This document shows, in pieces, positions 1 through 5,991 of a stretch of 6,041 nucleotides of DNA. Both the position numbers and the translations under genes were made by a program. Location of the stretch: NCBI GenBank assembly GCA_013694825.1, contig JACDBR010000014.1, positions 1-6,041 of the forward strand, written 5' to 3'. How positions within the stretch are numbered: the first letter of the stretch is position 1; the number at the start of each line of letters is the position of its first letter. The notes under the pieces are model-generated. The model worked only from the letters and a program-made list of their open reading frames with translations. It had not been told where the DNA came from and did not search any database. Origin of the DNA: Solirubrobacterales bacterium. Lineage in GTDB: Bacteria; Actinomycetota; Thermoleophilia; Solirubrobacterales; 70-9.

Positions 1-461
1 GAGCGGCTCGAGGCGTACTGGAGGTAGAGCGGCTCGCCGGTCCTCGCCGTCGGGATCTGAGTGGTAGCGACCTCCCATTCGCCCGAGCGCATCAGCGAGG
101 CGCTGGCCGTCGGCGGTCCGAAGCGCGGCGCCCCGAGGGTCGAGCCGCGCTCGTCGCCATCGGCCTCGACCACCCGGACGGCCGAGCCGTCATCGAAGCT
201 GATGCTGCGACTGAACAGATAGCCGTACTGGCTCGGATCGAGCGTCGCGAAGCGCGCCGCGACGGCGTTTCCCTGCTCGGCCACCTGGGCGCGCAGGTCG
301 TCGGTCAAGCGGTCGGAAGCCAGCCTGCCGACCACCAGCGCGACACAGACCAAGATCACGAAGGTGAGTCCGGCGGAGACGGCAGCGAGTCGCCAGCGCA
401 CCGGCCAGCGGCGCGGTGAGAACGGCGAGGGTCGGCGCACCCGGCCTGGCTCAGACGCCAT
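1..461 (-). CDS. Two-component sensor histidine kinase, N-terminal part (runs off the left edge)
   Basis: Translating the minus strand from the ATG at 461-459 gives an uninterrupted frame of 153 codons to the window edge. The protein begins with about 24 residues rich in Arg and Pro. A single strongly hydrophobic segment follows at residues 25-47 (LAAVSAGLTFVILVCVALVV), and then a soluble stretch (48-153) that should lie outside the membrane as the start of a sensor domain. The HAMP, H-box and ATPase domains that would prove a kinase lie outside the window. The kinase call therefore rests on position: the start codon overlaps the stop of an OmpR-type response regulator by 11 nt (ATGGCGTCTGA), the usual regulator-kinase operon arrangement. 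No clear Shine-Dalgarno sequence precedes the ATG, which fits translational coupling to the regulator. The signal sensed is unknown. A different membrane sensor protein is possible but less likely. Confidence 0.8.
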   Translation of the reverse strand, partial: MASEPGRVRRPSPFSPRRWPVRWRLAAVSAGLTFVILVCVALVVGRLASDRLTDDLRAQVAEQGNAVAARFATLDPSQYGYLFSRSISFDDGSAVRVVEADGDERGSTLGAPRFGPPTASASLMRSGEWEVATTQIPTARTGEPLYLQYASSR

Positions 462-1161
462 CCGTGGCCGGCGGTGCTCGCAGCACGTATCCCGCGCCGC
501 GCTTGGTCTGGAGCATGCGAGGCTCGCCGCCCTCCTCGAGCTTGCGGCGCAGGTTGGAGATGAAGACGTCGATCGTGTTCGTCATCGCCGCGGGGTCGTA
601 GCCCCAGACCTGCTCGAGGAGTTGCTCGCGCGGGACGACGAGACGTTCGTTTCGCATCAGGTGCTCGAGCAGCTCGAACTCGCGGTTGGTCAGCTCGATC
701 TCGCGCCCGGCGCGGGCCACCTCCCTGCTGTCGGGGTGCAGCCGCAGGTCGCCGACGACGAGCGCGGCGCTGCCCCGGGGCGGGCGGCGTCGCATCAACG
801 CCCGCATCCGAGCCAGCAGCTCCTGGCGCTCGAATGGCTTCGCGAGGTAGTCGTCGGCGCCGGCATCGAGGCCACCGACCCGGTCGCCCAGCTCGCCGCG
901 CGCGGTCAGGACGAGGATCGGGACGTCGCTGGAGGCCCTTATCCGCTTCAGCACCTCGACTCCGTCTAGCCTCGGCAGCCCGAGGTCGAGCACCACCAGA
1001 TCGGGCGCGAACTCCTCGGCGGCTTGCAGCGCCTCGACGCCGTCGCCGGCCGCGCGGACCTCGTGGCCCTCCTGTCGCAGGGTGCGCCGCAGCACGTCGG
1101 TGATCGCGACATCGTCCTCGACGACGAGCACGCGTCCGGTCGCCGTGTCGCTTGTCAGCAT
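451..1161 (-). CDS. OmpR/PhoB-family response regulator (receiver plus winged helix)
   Basis: This is a 236-residue cytoplasmic transcription regulator of the MprA/PhoB type. The receiver domain (about residues 9-122) has the acidic cluster E15-D16-D17, the phospho-acceptor D59 in VVLDLGLPRLDG, the switch residue T86 in LVLTAR, and K108 in the DDYLAKPF motif. The C-terminal winged-helix DNA-binding domain (about 134-230) shows ELTNREFELLEHLM, the recognition-helix region TNTIDVFISNLRRKL and the wing KRGAGYVLR. All phosphorylation residues are present. The ATG at 1161 is chosen because it lies ten residues before the first receiver strand (VLVVEDD). The frame stays open to an ATG at 1371, but that 70-residue extension would run into ftsK on the other strand and has no domain character. 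No good Shine-Dalgarno sequence precedes the chosen ATG. The gene is followed by the sensor kinase (11-nt overlap) and diverges from ftsK. Regulator family is certain; its regulon cannot be read from the sequence. Confidence 0.95.
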   Translation of the reverse strand: MLTSDTATGRVLVVEDDVAITDVLRRTLRQEGHEVRAAGDGVEALQAAEEFAPDLVVLDLGLPRLDGVEVLKRIRASSDVPILVLTARGELGDRVGGLDAGADDYLAKPFERQELLARMRALMRRRPPRGSAALVVGDLRLHPDSREVARAGREIELTNREFELLEHLMRNERLVVPREQLLEQVWGYDPAAMTNTIDVFISNLRRKLEEGGEPRMLQTKRGAGYVLRAPPATDGV

Positions 1162-1164
1162 GCG

Positions 1165-1181
1165 AACCAGGGTAACCCGGG
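1165..1181. repeat. Direct repeat AACCNGGG, 9-bp period, next to the response-regulator start
   Basis: AACCAGGG at 1165-1172 is followed by AACCCGGG at 1174-1181, with one mismatch and a period of 9 bp. The junction also forms the short odd palindrome GGGTAACCC (1170-1178). It begins 4 bp upstream of the regulator's ATG. OmpR-family regulators bind paired direct repeats, usually with 10-11 bp periods, so an autoregulatory site is conceivable. The short length and GC-rich background make chance occurrence quite possible. Confidence 0.3.
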
Positions 1182-1221
1182 AACGCCGCGAGGGCCCCAG
1201 ACTTGAGGCTGCGTTTACGTG

Positions 1222-1244
1222 CCCGGCGAGCGAGGCGAGCCGGG
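1222..1244. repeat. Inverted repeat CCCGGC / GCCGGG enclosing a GGCGAGC direct repeat
   Basis: CCCGGC (1222-1227) pairs perfectly with GCCGGG (1239-1244) across an 11-nt loop. The same stretch contains GGCGAGC twice (1225-1231 and 1234-1240), again with a 9-bp period. It sits near the middle of the divergent intergenic region, where an operator or transcript 5' structure would be expected. No known binding site is recognised, and 6-bp GC inverted repeats are common in DNA of this composition. Confidence 0.3.
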
Positions 1245-1308
1245 ATCCGCGCCGTGGCTTGCCAGCCTCGAGCCGGGCAAAGGGCTGCGGGGGCCGGCGT
1301 CGAACCCA

Positions 1309-1330
1309 GCTTCGGATGGCCACCCGAAGC
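1309..1330 (+). promoter_or_regulatory. Hairpin with the ftsK start codon in its loop
   Basis: GCTTCGG (1309-1315) and CCGAAGC (1324-1330) are perfectly complementary over 7 bp. The 8-nt loop ATGGCCAC begins with the ATG start codon of ftsK. No clear Shine-Dalgarno sequence stands at normal distance upstream: the nearest purine-rich runs (AAAGGG at 1279-1284 and GGGGG at about 1289-1293) are more than 20 nt away. The structure could present or limit access to the start codon. That role is inferred; only the pairing is seen. Confidence 0.4.
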
Positions 1331-3805
1331 AAGCCCGCTGCCCGCGCGCGGGCGAAGAGCCCCGCCCGCAAGCCGGCGCGAAAGCGCGGAGGGGAGGTCC
1401 GCGACTGGCTCGCCGGCCTCGATCAGCGCGCCTTCGACCTCGCCGGGCTGGCGCTGATCGCACTGGCCATCTACCTCGCCGGCCTGCTCTACCTGGGATG
1501 GGACGGCGGGCCGGTGGCCGGTTGGGCCGCCAGCGGCCTGGCCCAGCTCTTCGGCCAACTCGCCTACGCGGTGCCCGCTGGCCTGGCGCTCTGGGGGGGC
1601 ATCTTGATCGCCCGCCCGATCATTCCGGCGGGCACCGCGACGGGCGCCGGAGCCGTGCTCGTGACCGGCGGGCTGCTGCTCGCCTTCGCCGCCGAGACGT
1701 TCGGCCTCGGCAGCGAGCGCGCCCCGCGGCACGAGCTCTTCGAGCCGGGTTTCTACACCGAGCACGGCGGCGTTCTCGGCGAGACCCTCTACTGGGCGAC
1801 GACCTCGCTCTTCCAGCGGGCGGGCGCCCACATCGTCGCAGTGCTGATGCTGGCGAGCGGGCTGCTGTTGATCACCGGCACGACGATCGCCACGCTGCTC
1901 GCCGGCTTGCGAAGAAGCGGCGCCGGGGCGGCGCGGCGGGCCGGGGAGGGGACCCGCGAGCTCGCCCGGACGGTGAGCCACGTCCGGCTCGAACACGGTC
2001 GTGACGACCCTGGGAGTGACGCTGGAGCGCCTCCGACCGCGATCACCGCGCCGCCCTACGGCTCCGATGAGTGGGAGATCGACGACGGCCCCCCGACCGG
2101 CCAGCAGGAGGTTGCCGACCCTGACGAGCGCGACGAGCGCGACGAGAAGCCGCCCGAGCTCGCCTACGAGGGCGACGACGGCGCCGTCCCGCCGCCGCTG
2201 CCACCTGAGATCGAGCCGGCCGAGCTACAGGTGTTCGAGCCGGGCTCCGACTCGGCGGTCGAGCGCACGCCGATGGGCAACCGCCGCAGCGGCGGGATCA
2301 CCGAGTCCGACGAGCTCGACTACCGAAACCCGGCGGCCGGGGTGCTCGGCAAGGGAAAGCACGACCCGGGCCCCGACGTCCGCGACCGCGAGGCCGTCGC
2401 ACACTCGCTGATCGAGGCCCTGCACCACTTCGGAGTCGACGCCAAGCTGCTCGGCACGGTCTCGGGGCCGCACGTCAGCCGCTACGAGCTCCAGCTCGCC
2501 CCCGGGACCAAGGTCGGCAAGGTGGCGCAGCTCAAGGACGACCTCGCCTACGCGCTGGCCTCGACCGACATCCGCATCCTGGCCCCGATTCCGGGCAAGA
2601 AGGCGGTCGGGGTCGAGGTCCCGAATGCGCGCCGGCGGATGGTCAAGCTCGGTGACATCTACGAGGGCCGGCCGAAGGGCTCCTCCCCGCTCGTCGCCTG
2701 GCTGGGCAAGGACGTCGCCGGCAAGGCTTGTTGGACCGATCTGGCGCTGATGCCCCACGCGCTCGTCGCCGGCACCACTGGCTCGGGCAAGTCGGGCTGC
2801 ATCAACGCGATGCTGGGCTCGATCCTGATGCACGCCTCCCCGAACGAGGTACGGCTCGTTCTCGTCGACCCCAAGCGGGTCGAGCTCAACCACTACGAGC
2901 GCCTGCCGCATCTGTTGACGCCGGTCGTCACCAATCCGCGGCTCGCGGCGACGGTGCTCGGCAACCTGATCGGCGAGATGGAAAGCCGTTACGGCGTGAT
3001 GAGCAAGGCGCGGGCTCGCAATCTGGTCGAGCTCAACAAGGCGCGCCGGCGAGCAGGCGAGAACCCGCTGCCCCACATCCTCTGCGTGATCGACGAGCTG
3101 GCCGACCTGATGATGGTCGCCCCGGCCGACGTCGAGGAGTCGATCATCCGCCTGGCCCAGAAGTCGCGGGCCGTCGGCATCCACCTCGTTCTGGCCACCC
3201 AGCGTCCCTCGACCGATGTGATCACGGGAACGATCAAGATCAACATCCCATCCCGGATCGCGTTCGCCGTCGCCTCCCAGGTCGACTCGCGCGTGATCCT
3301 TGACGCGGGTGGGGCCGAGAGCCTGCTGGGTCAGGGAGACATGCTCTTCAGGCCGGTGGGCAGCTCGAAGATGCAGCGCATCCAGGGCGCCTTCATCACC
3401 GAGGAAGAGATCGCCCGGATCTGCTCACATTGGGCTCGCCAGGGCGAGCCCGACTTCGACCCGGAGCTGCTCGAGGCACCGGCCGAGACGGCTTCCGGGG
3501 GCACCGAGGGTGAGCTCTCACCCGATCGCGACGACCTGCTGGCCGACGCCGCCCGGATCGTCGTCGAGAGCGAGACCGCCTCGGTGTCGATGATCCAGCG
3601 ACGCCTGCGAGTCGGCTATACCCGCGCCGGGCGCCTGATCGACATGCTCGAACGGCGCGGGATCATCTCCGGATATGAGGGGTCCAAGCCGCGCCAGGTC
3701 CTGATCTCCCAGTCCGAGCTGCCGCGTGCGCTCGAGCGCCTCGGCTCAACCGGCGGCGGGTCCGGCGCCGCGAGTGGGTCCGCGGAGCTCGAGCCGGTCC
3801 GCTAG
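1316..3805 (+). CDS. ftsK: DNA translocase FtsK/SpoIIIE
   Basis: This 829-residue ATP-driven DNA pump acts at the division septum, moving chromosome termini to the correct daughter cell. A Lys/Arg-rich N-terminus (1-24) precedes four hydrophobic segments (about 41-62, 78-100, 108-130 and 168-197). An acidic, proline-rich linker (about 225-355) follows. The alpha domain spans about 358-450. The RecA-like motor has Walker A AGTTGSGKS (485-493), DPKRVELNHYE (518-528), Walker B ILCVIDELAD (588-597) and LATQRPSTDVITG (626-638). The C-terminal winged-helix gamma domain (about 738-798) includes RRLRVGYTRAGRLIDMLERRGI. The length is normal for Gram-positive FtsK/SpoIIIE. The ATG at 1316 is chosen because the 78-codon upstream extension overlaps the divergent regulator and looks like non-coding translation. 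A TTG at 1259 is a weaker option. The gene is divergent from the response regulator and 72 nt upstream of the RodZ-like gene, probably in one operon. The family call is certain; whether it serves division only or other DNA transfer cannot be told. Confidence 0.97.
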   Translation: MATRSKPAARARAKSPARKPARKRGGEVRDWLAGLDQRAFDLAGLALIALAIYLAGLLYLGWDGGPVAGWAASGLAQLFGQLAYAVPAGLALWGGILIARPIIPAGTATGAGAVLVTGGLLLAFAAETFGLGSERAPRHELFEPGFYTEHGGVLGETLYWATTSLFQRAGAHIVAVLMLASGLLLITGTTIATLLAGLRRSGAGAARRAGEGTRELARTVSHVRLEHGRDDPGSDAGAPPTAITAPPYGSDEWEIDDGPPTGQQEVADPDERDERDEKPPELAYEGDDGAVPPPLPPEIEPAELQVFEPGSDSAVERTPMGNRRSGGITESDELDYRNPAAGVLGKGKHDPGPDVRDREAVAHSLIEALHHFGVDAKLLGTVSGPHVSRYELQLAPGTKVGKVAQLKDDLAYALASTDIRILAPIPGKKAVGVEVPNARRRMVKLGDIYEGRPKGSSPLVAWLGKDVAGKACWTDLALMPHALVAGTTGSGKSGCINAMLGSILMHASPNEVRLVLVDPKRVELNHYERLPHLLTPVVTNPRLAATVLGNLIGEMESRYGVMSKARARNLVELNKARRRAGENPLPHILCVIDELADLMMVAPADVEESIIRLAQKSRAVGIHLVLATQRPSTDVITGTIKINIPSRIAFAVASQVDSRVILDAGGAESLLGQGDMLFRPVGSSKMQRIQGAFITEEEIARICSHWARQGEPDFDPELLEAPAETASGGTEGELSPDRDDLLADAARIVVESETASVSMIQRRLRVGYTRAGRLIDMLERRGIISGYEGSKPRQVLISQSELPRALERLGSTGGGSGAASGSAELEPVR
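2123..2146 (+). repeat. 9-bp tandem repeat GACGAGCGC inside the ftsK linker
   Basis: GACGAGCGC occurs twice exactly (2123-2131 and 2132-2140), followed by a partial third copy GACGAG (2141-2146). It keeps frame and encodes DERDERDE at residues 270-277 of the acidic linker between the membrane and motor domains. In-frame slippage repeats like this are tolerated in disordered linkers, so strain-to-strain length variation would be expected. Confidence 0.8.
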
Positions 3806-3864
3806 CCGGGCCGCGCGCCCGCGCTTGGGGCGAGGGTGGAGAATGGCGGCGTGAGCGGAGAGCC

Positions 3865-3870
3865 AGAGGG
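3865..3870 (+). promoter_or_regulatory. Ribosome binding site supporting the ATG start of the RodZ-like gene
   Basis: AGAGGG at 3865-3870 stands 7 nt before the ATG at 3878 and supports that start. A competing site, GGAG at 3838-3841, is 9 nt before an in-frame GTG at 3851. A third start, GTG at 3836, has GAGG directly adjacent, which is too close. The ATG is preferred because it also places the HTH domain at the N-terminus, as in the family. Confidence 0.5.
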
Positions 3871-3877
3871 CGATCGG

Positions 3878-4696
3878 ATGCGGATCGGCGAAGTTCTGCG
3901 CGAAGGCAGGCGCCGCGCCGGCCTCGAGATCATCGCGGTCGAGGAACGAACCAAGATCAGGATCAAGTACCTGCGCGCGCTCGAGGCCGAGGAATGGGAC
4001 GTGCTGCCGAGCCCGGCATACGCGAAGGGCTTTCTCCGCACCTACGCCCAGCTCCTCGGGCTCGACGGCGACGCCATGGTCGACGAGTTCCGCCGCCAGG
4101 TGGAGGTCACGGGCGAGCCTCAGGCCGGTCGGCCAGGCCACCACGGCGGGCGCGAGCAGCGGGGCGCAGACCGCGGCGTGAGCTCCAGGCCGCCGCCGAC
4201 CTTTCCACCGATCGTCTGGATCCTCGCCGTTCTGGTCGTCGTGGTCGCGGTGCTGTTCGCGGCGCTGGGCCTGATGGGCGACGGGGGGGAGGAGGACGCG
4301 CCGACCGCACGCGAGGCTCGCCAGGAGCGTCAGGCGGAGCGGCGCGCCGAGCAGCGCCAGGACCAGCGCCGGCGTGAGGAACGTCGCCGAGACGAGGCGG
4401 ATGAGCTGACGAGCGTCGAGCTGACGGCGAACTCCGACGTAACGGTCTGCCTCGTCACCGCCAGCGGCGAGGTACTGCTGGACGGCGGCTTGCTGGCGGC
4501 CGGCAGCGCCGAGGGCCCGTTCGACGCCGCCGGCTTCGACCTGCGCTTTCCCGACGGCTTCGACCCGGCGCAGATCGAGCTCTCGGTCGAGGGTGAGACG
4601 GTGGAGCTGACCGATGCCACCGGCCCGGTGGAGTTCGGGGTCGGGCCGGGGAGCGAGCTGACGGGCCCGGAGCCCTACACCGGTTCCTGCCCGTGA
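3878..4696 (+). CDS. RodZ/YmfM-like membrane protein with N-terminal HTH
   Basis: The 272-residue product has the RodZ/YmfM layout. A Cro/CI-type helix-turn-helix (about 1-72) contains IGEVLREGRRRAGL, the ERTKIRIKYLRALE helix and PSPAYAKGFLRTYAQLLGLD. A Gly/Arg-rich spacer (about 78-108) leads to one transmembrane segment (about 110-134, VWILAVLVVVVAVLFAALGL). Next is a highly charged Arg/Glu/Gln stretch (about 141-176), and then a beta-rich outside domain (about 177-258) resembling the RodZ C-terminal/DUF4115 fold. RodZ links MreB to the membrane in rod-shaped cells. In Gram-positives YmfM sits in the same neighbourhood, between ftsK/spoIIIE and cinA, as here. The ATG at 3878 is preferred over in-frame GTGs at 3836 and 3851, which would add 14 or 9 residues. 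The stop overlaps cinA by 4 nt. A shape role is inferred from family; no mreB is in the window, and a regulatory role is possible. Confidence 0.85.
   Translation: MRIGEVLREGRRRAGLEIIAVEERTKIRIKYLRALEAEEWDVLPSPAYAKGFLRTYAQLLGLDGDAMVDEFRRQVEVTGEPQAGRPGHHGGREQRGADRGVSSRPPPTFPPIVWILAVLVVVVAVLFAALGLMGDGGEEDAPTAREARQERQAERRAEQRQDQRRREERRRDEADELTSVELTANSDVTVCLVTASGEVLLDGGLLAAGSAEGPFDAAGFDLRFPDGFDPAQIELSVEGETVELTDATGPVEFGVGPGSELTGPEPYTGSCP
4693..4696 (+). promoter_or_regulatory. GTGA start-stop overlap coupling the RodZ-like gene to cinA
   Basis: The GTG start of cinA shares its last two bases plus the following A with the TGA stop of the RodZ-like gene. The closest upstream GGAG is about 20 nt away, too far to serve as a normal ribosome binding site. 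Re-initiation by the terminating ribosome is therefore the likely way cinA is translated, which ties its level to the upstream gene. Confidence 0.75.
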
Positions 4697-5991
4697 CAAC
4701 GGCGCCCGAGCGCCCGCAAGGGGCCGGCTCGGCGCCGCGGGCCGGGATCGTCGTCACGGGGACGGAGGTCCTGGCCGGGATCGTCGCCGACCGCAACGGG
4801 CCCTGGATCTCCGCGCGCCTGGGCGAGCTGGGGGTCGAGGTCGAGTGCATCCTCGTGGTTGGCGACCGGCCCCGCGACCTCGCTTCGGCGCTCGACTATC
4901 TGCGCGACGAGGGTGTCGAGCTGATCGTGACAAGTGGCGGCCTCGGGCCAACGGCCGACGACCTGACGGCCGAGGTCGTGGCCGGCTTCGCCGACCGCCG
5001 GATGCGGCTCGACGAGGTGATGCGCGAGAGGATCGCCGCGATCCTGGCCGACTTCGCCCGCCGCGTGAGCACCGACCCCGAGGCGCTCGAGGAGGCCAAC
5101 GTAAAGCAGGCGATGGTCCCCGAGGGTGCGATCGCCATCGACCCGGCCGGCACCGCGCCGGGGCTCGTCGTCCCGTCCACCGGCCCGCTGGTGGTGGTGC
5201 TGCCGGGGCCGCCGCGCGAGCTGCAGGCGATGTGGCAGCCGGCGCTCGAGACCGAGCCGGTGCGGGCGGTCCTGGCCCGTGCCCCGGGTTATCGGGTGCG
5301 AACGATGCGCCTCTTCGGGATCCCGGAGTCGGAGATCGCAAAGACGCTGCGCGAGCTCTCCGCGCAGGGCCTCGATCTGTCGCAACTCGAGATCACGACA
5401 TGCCTGCGCCGAGCCGAGCTCGAGGTCGTGACCCGCTACCTGCCAGGCGGTGAGAATGCGTACGCCGAGCTCGAGAGGGCCTTTTCGGACCGACACGGCC
5501 GGGAGCTCTTCTCGGCCGACGGCATGACGATCGACGCCCAGGTCGGCGCTCTGCTCGAGGGGCGCTCGATCGCGACTGCCGAGTCGTGCACGGCAGGACT
5601 GCTGGCAGCCCGGCTCGCCGAGCGCCCGGGCGCCTCCGCCTACCTGCTCGGCGGCATCGTCTCCTACGCCGACGAGGCCAAGCGCGGCCTGCTGGGGGTG
5701 CCCGCCGAGCTGATCGAGGCTCACGGAGCGGTCTCCGCCGAGGTCGCCGCGGCCATGGCCCATGGCTGCCTCGAGCGCTTCGCCGCCGACACCGCGTGCG
5801 CGATCACCGGCGTCGCGGGCCCAGGAGGCGGGACCGAGCGCAAGCCCGTCGGGCTCGTCTGCGTCTGCGTGCTGACCGCCGACGGCCGGATCCTTGAGCG
5901 CCAGCCGCGACTGCCCGGCGACCGCGCCGAGATCCGCGATCGCTCGACCACGGTCGCGCTGCACATGCTGCGGTGGCTGCTGGGGGACTGA
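4693..5991 (+). CDS. cinA: CinA: competence/damage-inducible protein with nicotinamide-nucleotide amidohydrolase domain
   Basis: This is a full-length 432-residue two-domain CinA, probably cytoplasmic. The N-terminal COG1058 domain (about 17-185) resembles molybdopterin-binding folds. It shows VTGTEVLAGIVADRN (21-35), TSGGLGPTADDLT (80-92), GTAPG (153-157) and the LPGPPRELQAMW motif (170-181). In characterised CinA proteins this part acts on ADP-ribose. The C-terminal PncC domain (about 280-430) has AESCTAG (296-302), SYADEAKRGLLGV (324-336) and GVAGPGGGTERKPVG (373-387). Conserved S298, S315, Y325 and K330 fit the Ser/Tyr/Lys active site known for NMN deamidase, which returns NMN to NAD synthesis as nicotinate mononucleotide. 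Translation starts at a GTG overlapping the previous stop (GTGA, 4693-4696). No strong Shine-Dalgarno sequence precedes it, so coupling to the RodZ-like gene is likely. No other start lies before the first domain strand. In many bacteria recA follows cinA, but the window ends before this can be seen. A role in competence is not shown here. Confidence 0.95.
   Translation: MTTAPERPQGAGSAPRAGIVVTGTEVLAGIVADRNGPWISARLGELGVEVECILVVGDRPRDLASALDYLRDEGVELIVTSGGLGPTADDLTAEVVAGFADRRMRLDEVMRERIAAILADFARRVSTDPEALEEANVKQAMVPEGAIAIDPAGTAPGLVVPSTGPLVVVLPGPPRELQAMWQPALETEPVRAVLARAPGYRVRTMRLFGIPESEIAKTLRELSAQGLDLSQLEITTCLRRAELEVVTRYLPGGENAYAELERAFSDRHGRELFSADGMTIDAQVGALLEGRSIATAESCTAGLLAARLAERPGASAYLLGGIVSYADEAKRGLLGVPAELIEAHGAVSAEVAAAMAHGCLERFAADTACAITGVAGPGGGTERKPVGLVCVCVLTADGRILERQPRLPGDRAEIRDRSTTVALHMLRWLLGD

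Larger units (their letters stand above)
1162..1315. promoter_or_regulatory. Divergent intergenic region between the response regulator and ftsK
   Basis: These 154 nt separate the two divergent start codons and must hold the promoters for both sides unless transcripts start further inside a gene. I see no convincing -35/-10 pair on either strand. A TTGCCA at 1259-1264 has no acceptable -10 partner. The region does hold short repeats: an AACCNGGG direct repeat at 1165-1181, a GGCGAGC direct repeat at 1225-1240 inside an inverted repeat at 1222-1244, and the left arm of a hairpin spanning the ftsK start. Any of these could be a regulator site, but none matches an operator I can name. Confidence 0.5.

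Noticed and set aside
1082..1315. N-terminal extension of ftsK by 78 codons
   Set aside because: It overlaps the start of the divergent response regulator and is Arg/Ser/Thr-rich without family similarity. FtsK proteins plausibly begin at the Lys/Arg-rich stretch after 1316.
1290..1315. tRNA-like T-loop fragment (GTCGAACCC) before ftsK
   Set aside because: There are no matching acceptor, D or anticodon arms on either side, so it is a chance resemblance.
356..1996. Minus-strand open frame of 546 codons crossing the regulator, the intergenic region and ftsK
   Set aside because: It has low-complexity Arg/Ala/Gly/Pro composition with no domain and is antisense or out of frame to two clear genes. 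Long stop-free shadows are expected at this GC content.
2225..3184. Minus-strand open frame of 319 codons opposite the ftsK linker and motor
   Set aside because: It is the mirror of a conserved coding frame, rich in Arg, Asp, Gly and Val, with no motif, and explained by codon-position GC bias.
3807..3821. Possible terminator CGGGC-N5-GCCCG just after the ftsK stop
   Set aside because: The stem is only 5 bp, there is no T-run, and same-strand genes follow within 72 nt. Short GC hairpins are frequent in this sequence.
3746..4699. Minus-strand open frame of 317 codons opposite the RodZ-like gene
   Set aside because: The plus strand has the HTH, transmembrane and C-terminal domain layout; the antisense translation has no coherent fold signal.
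4675..5964. Minus-strand open frame of 429 codons opposite cinA
   Set aside because: It is an almost exact antisense shadow of cinA, whose plus-strand product carries all family motifs. The antisense product has no recognisable domain.
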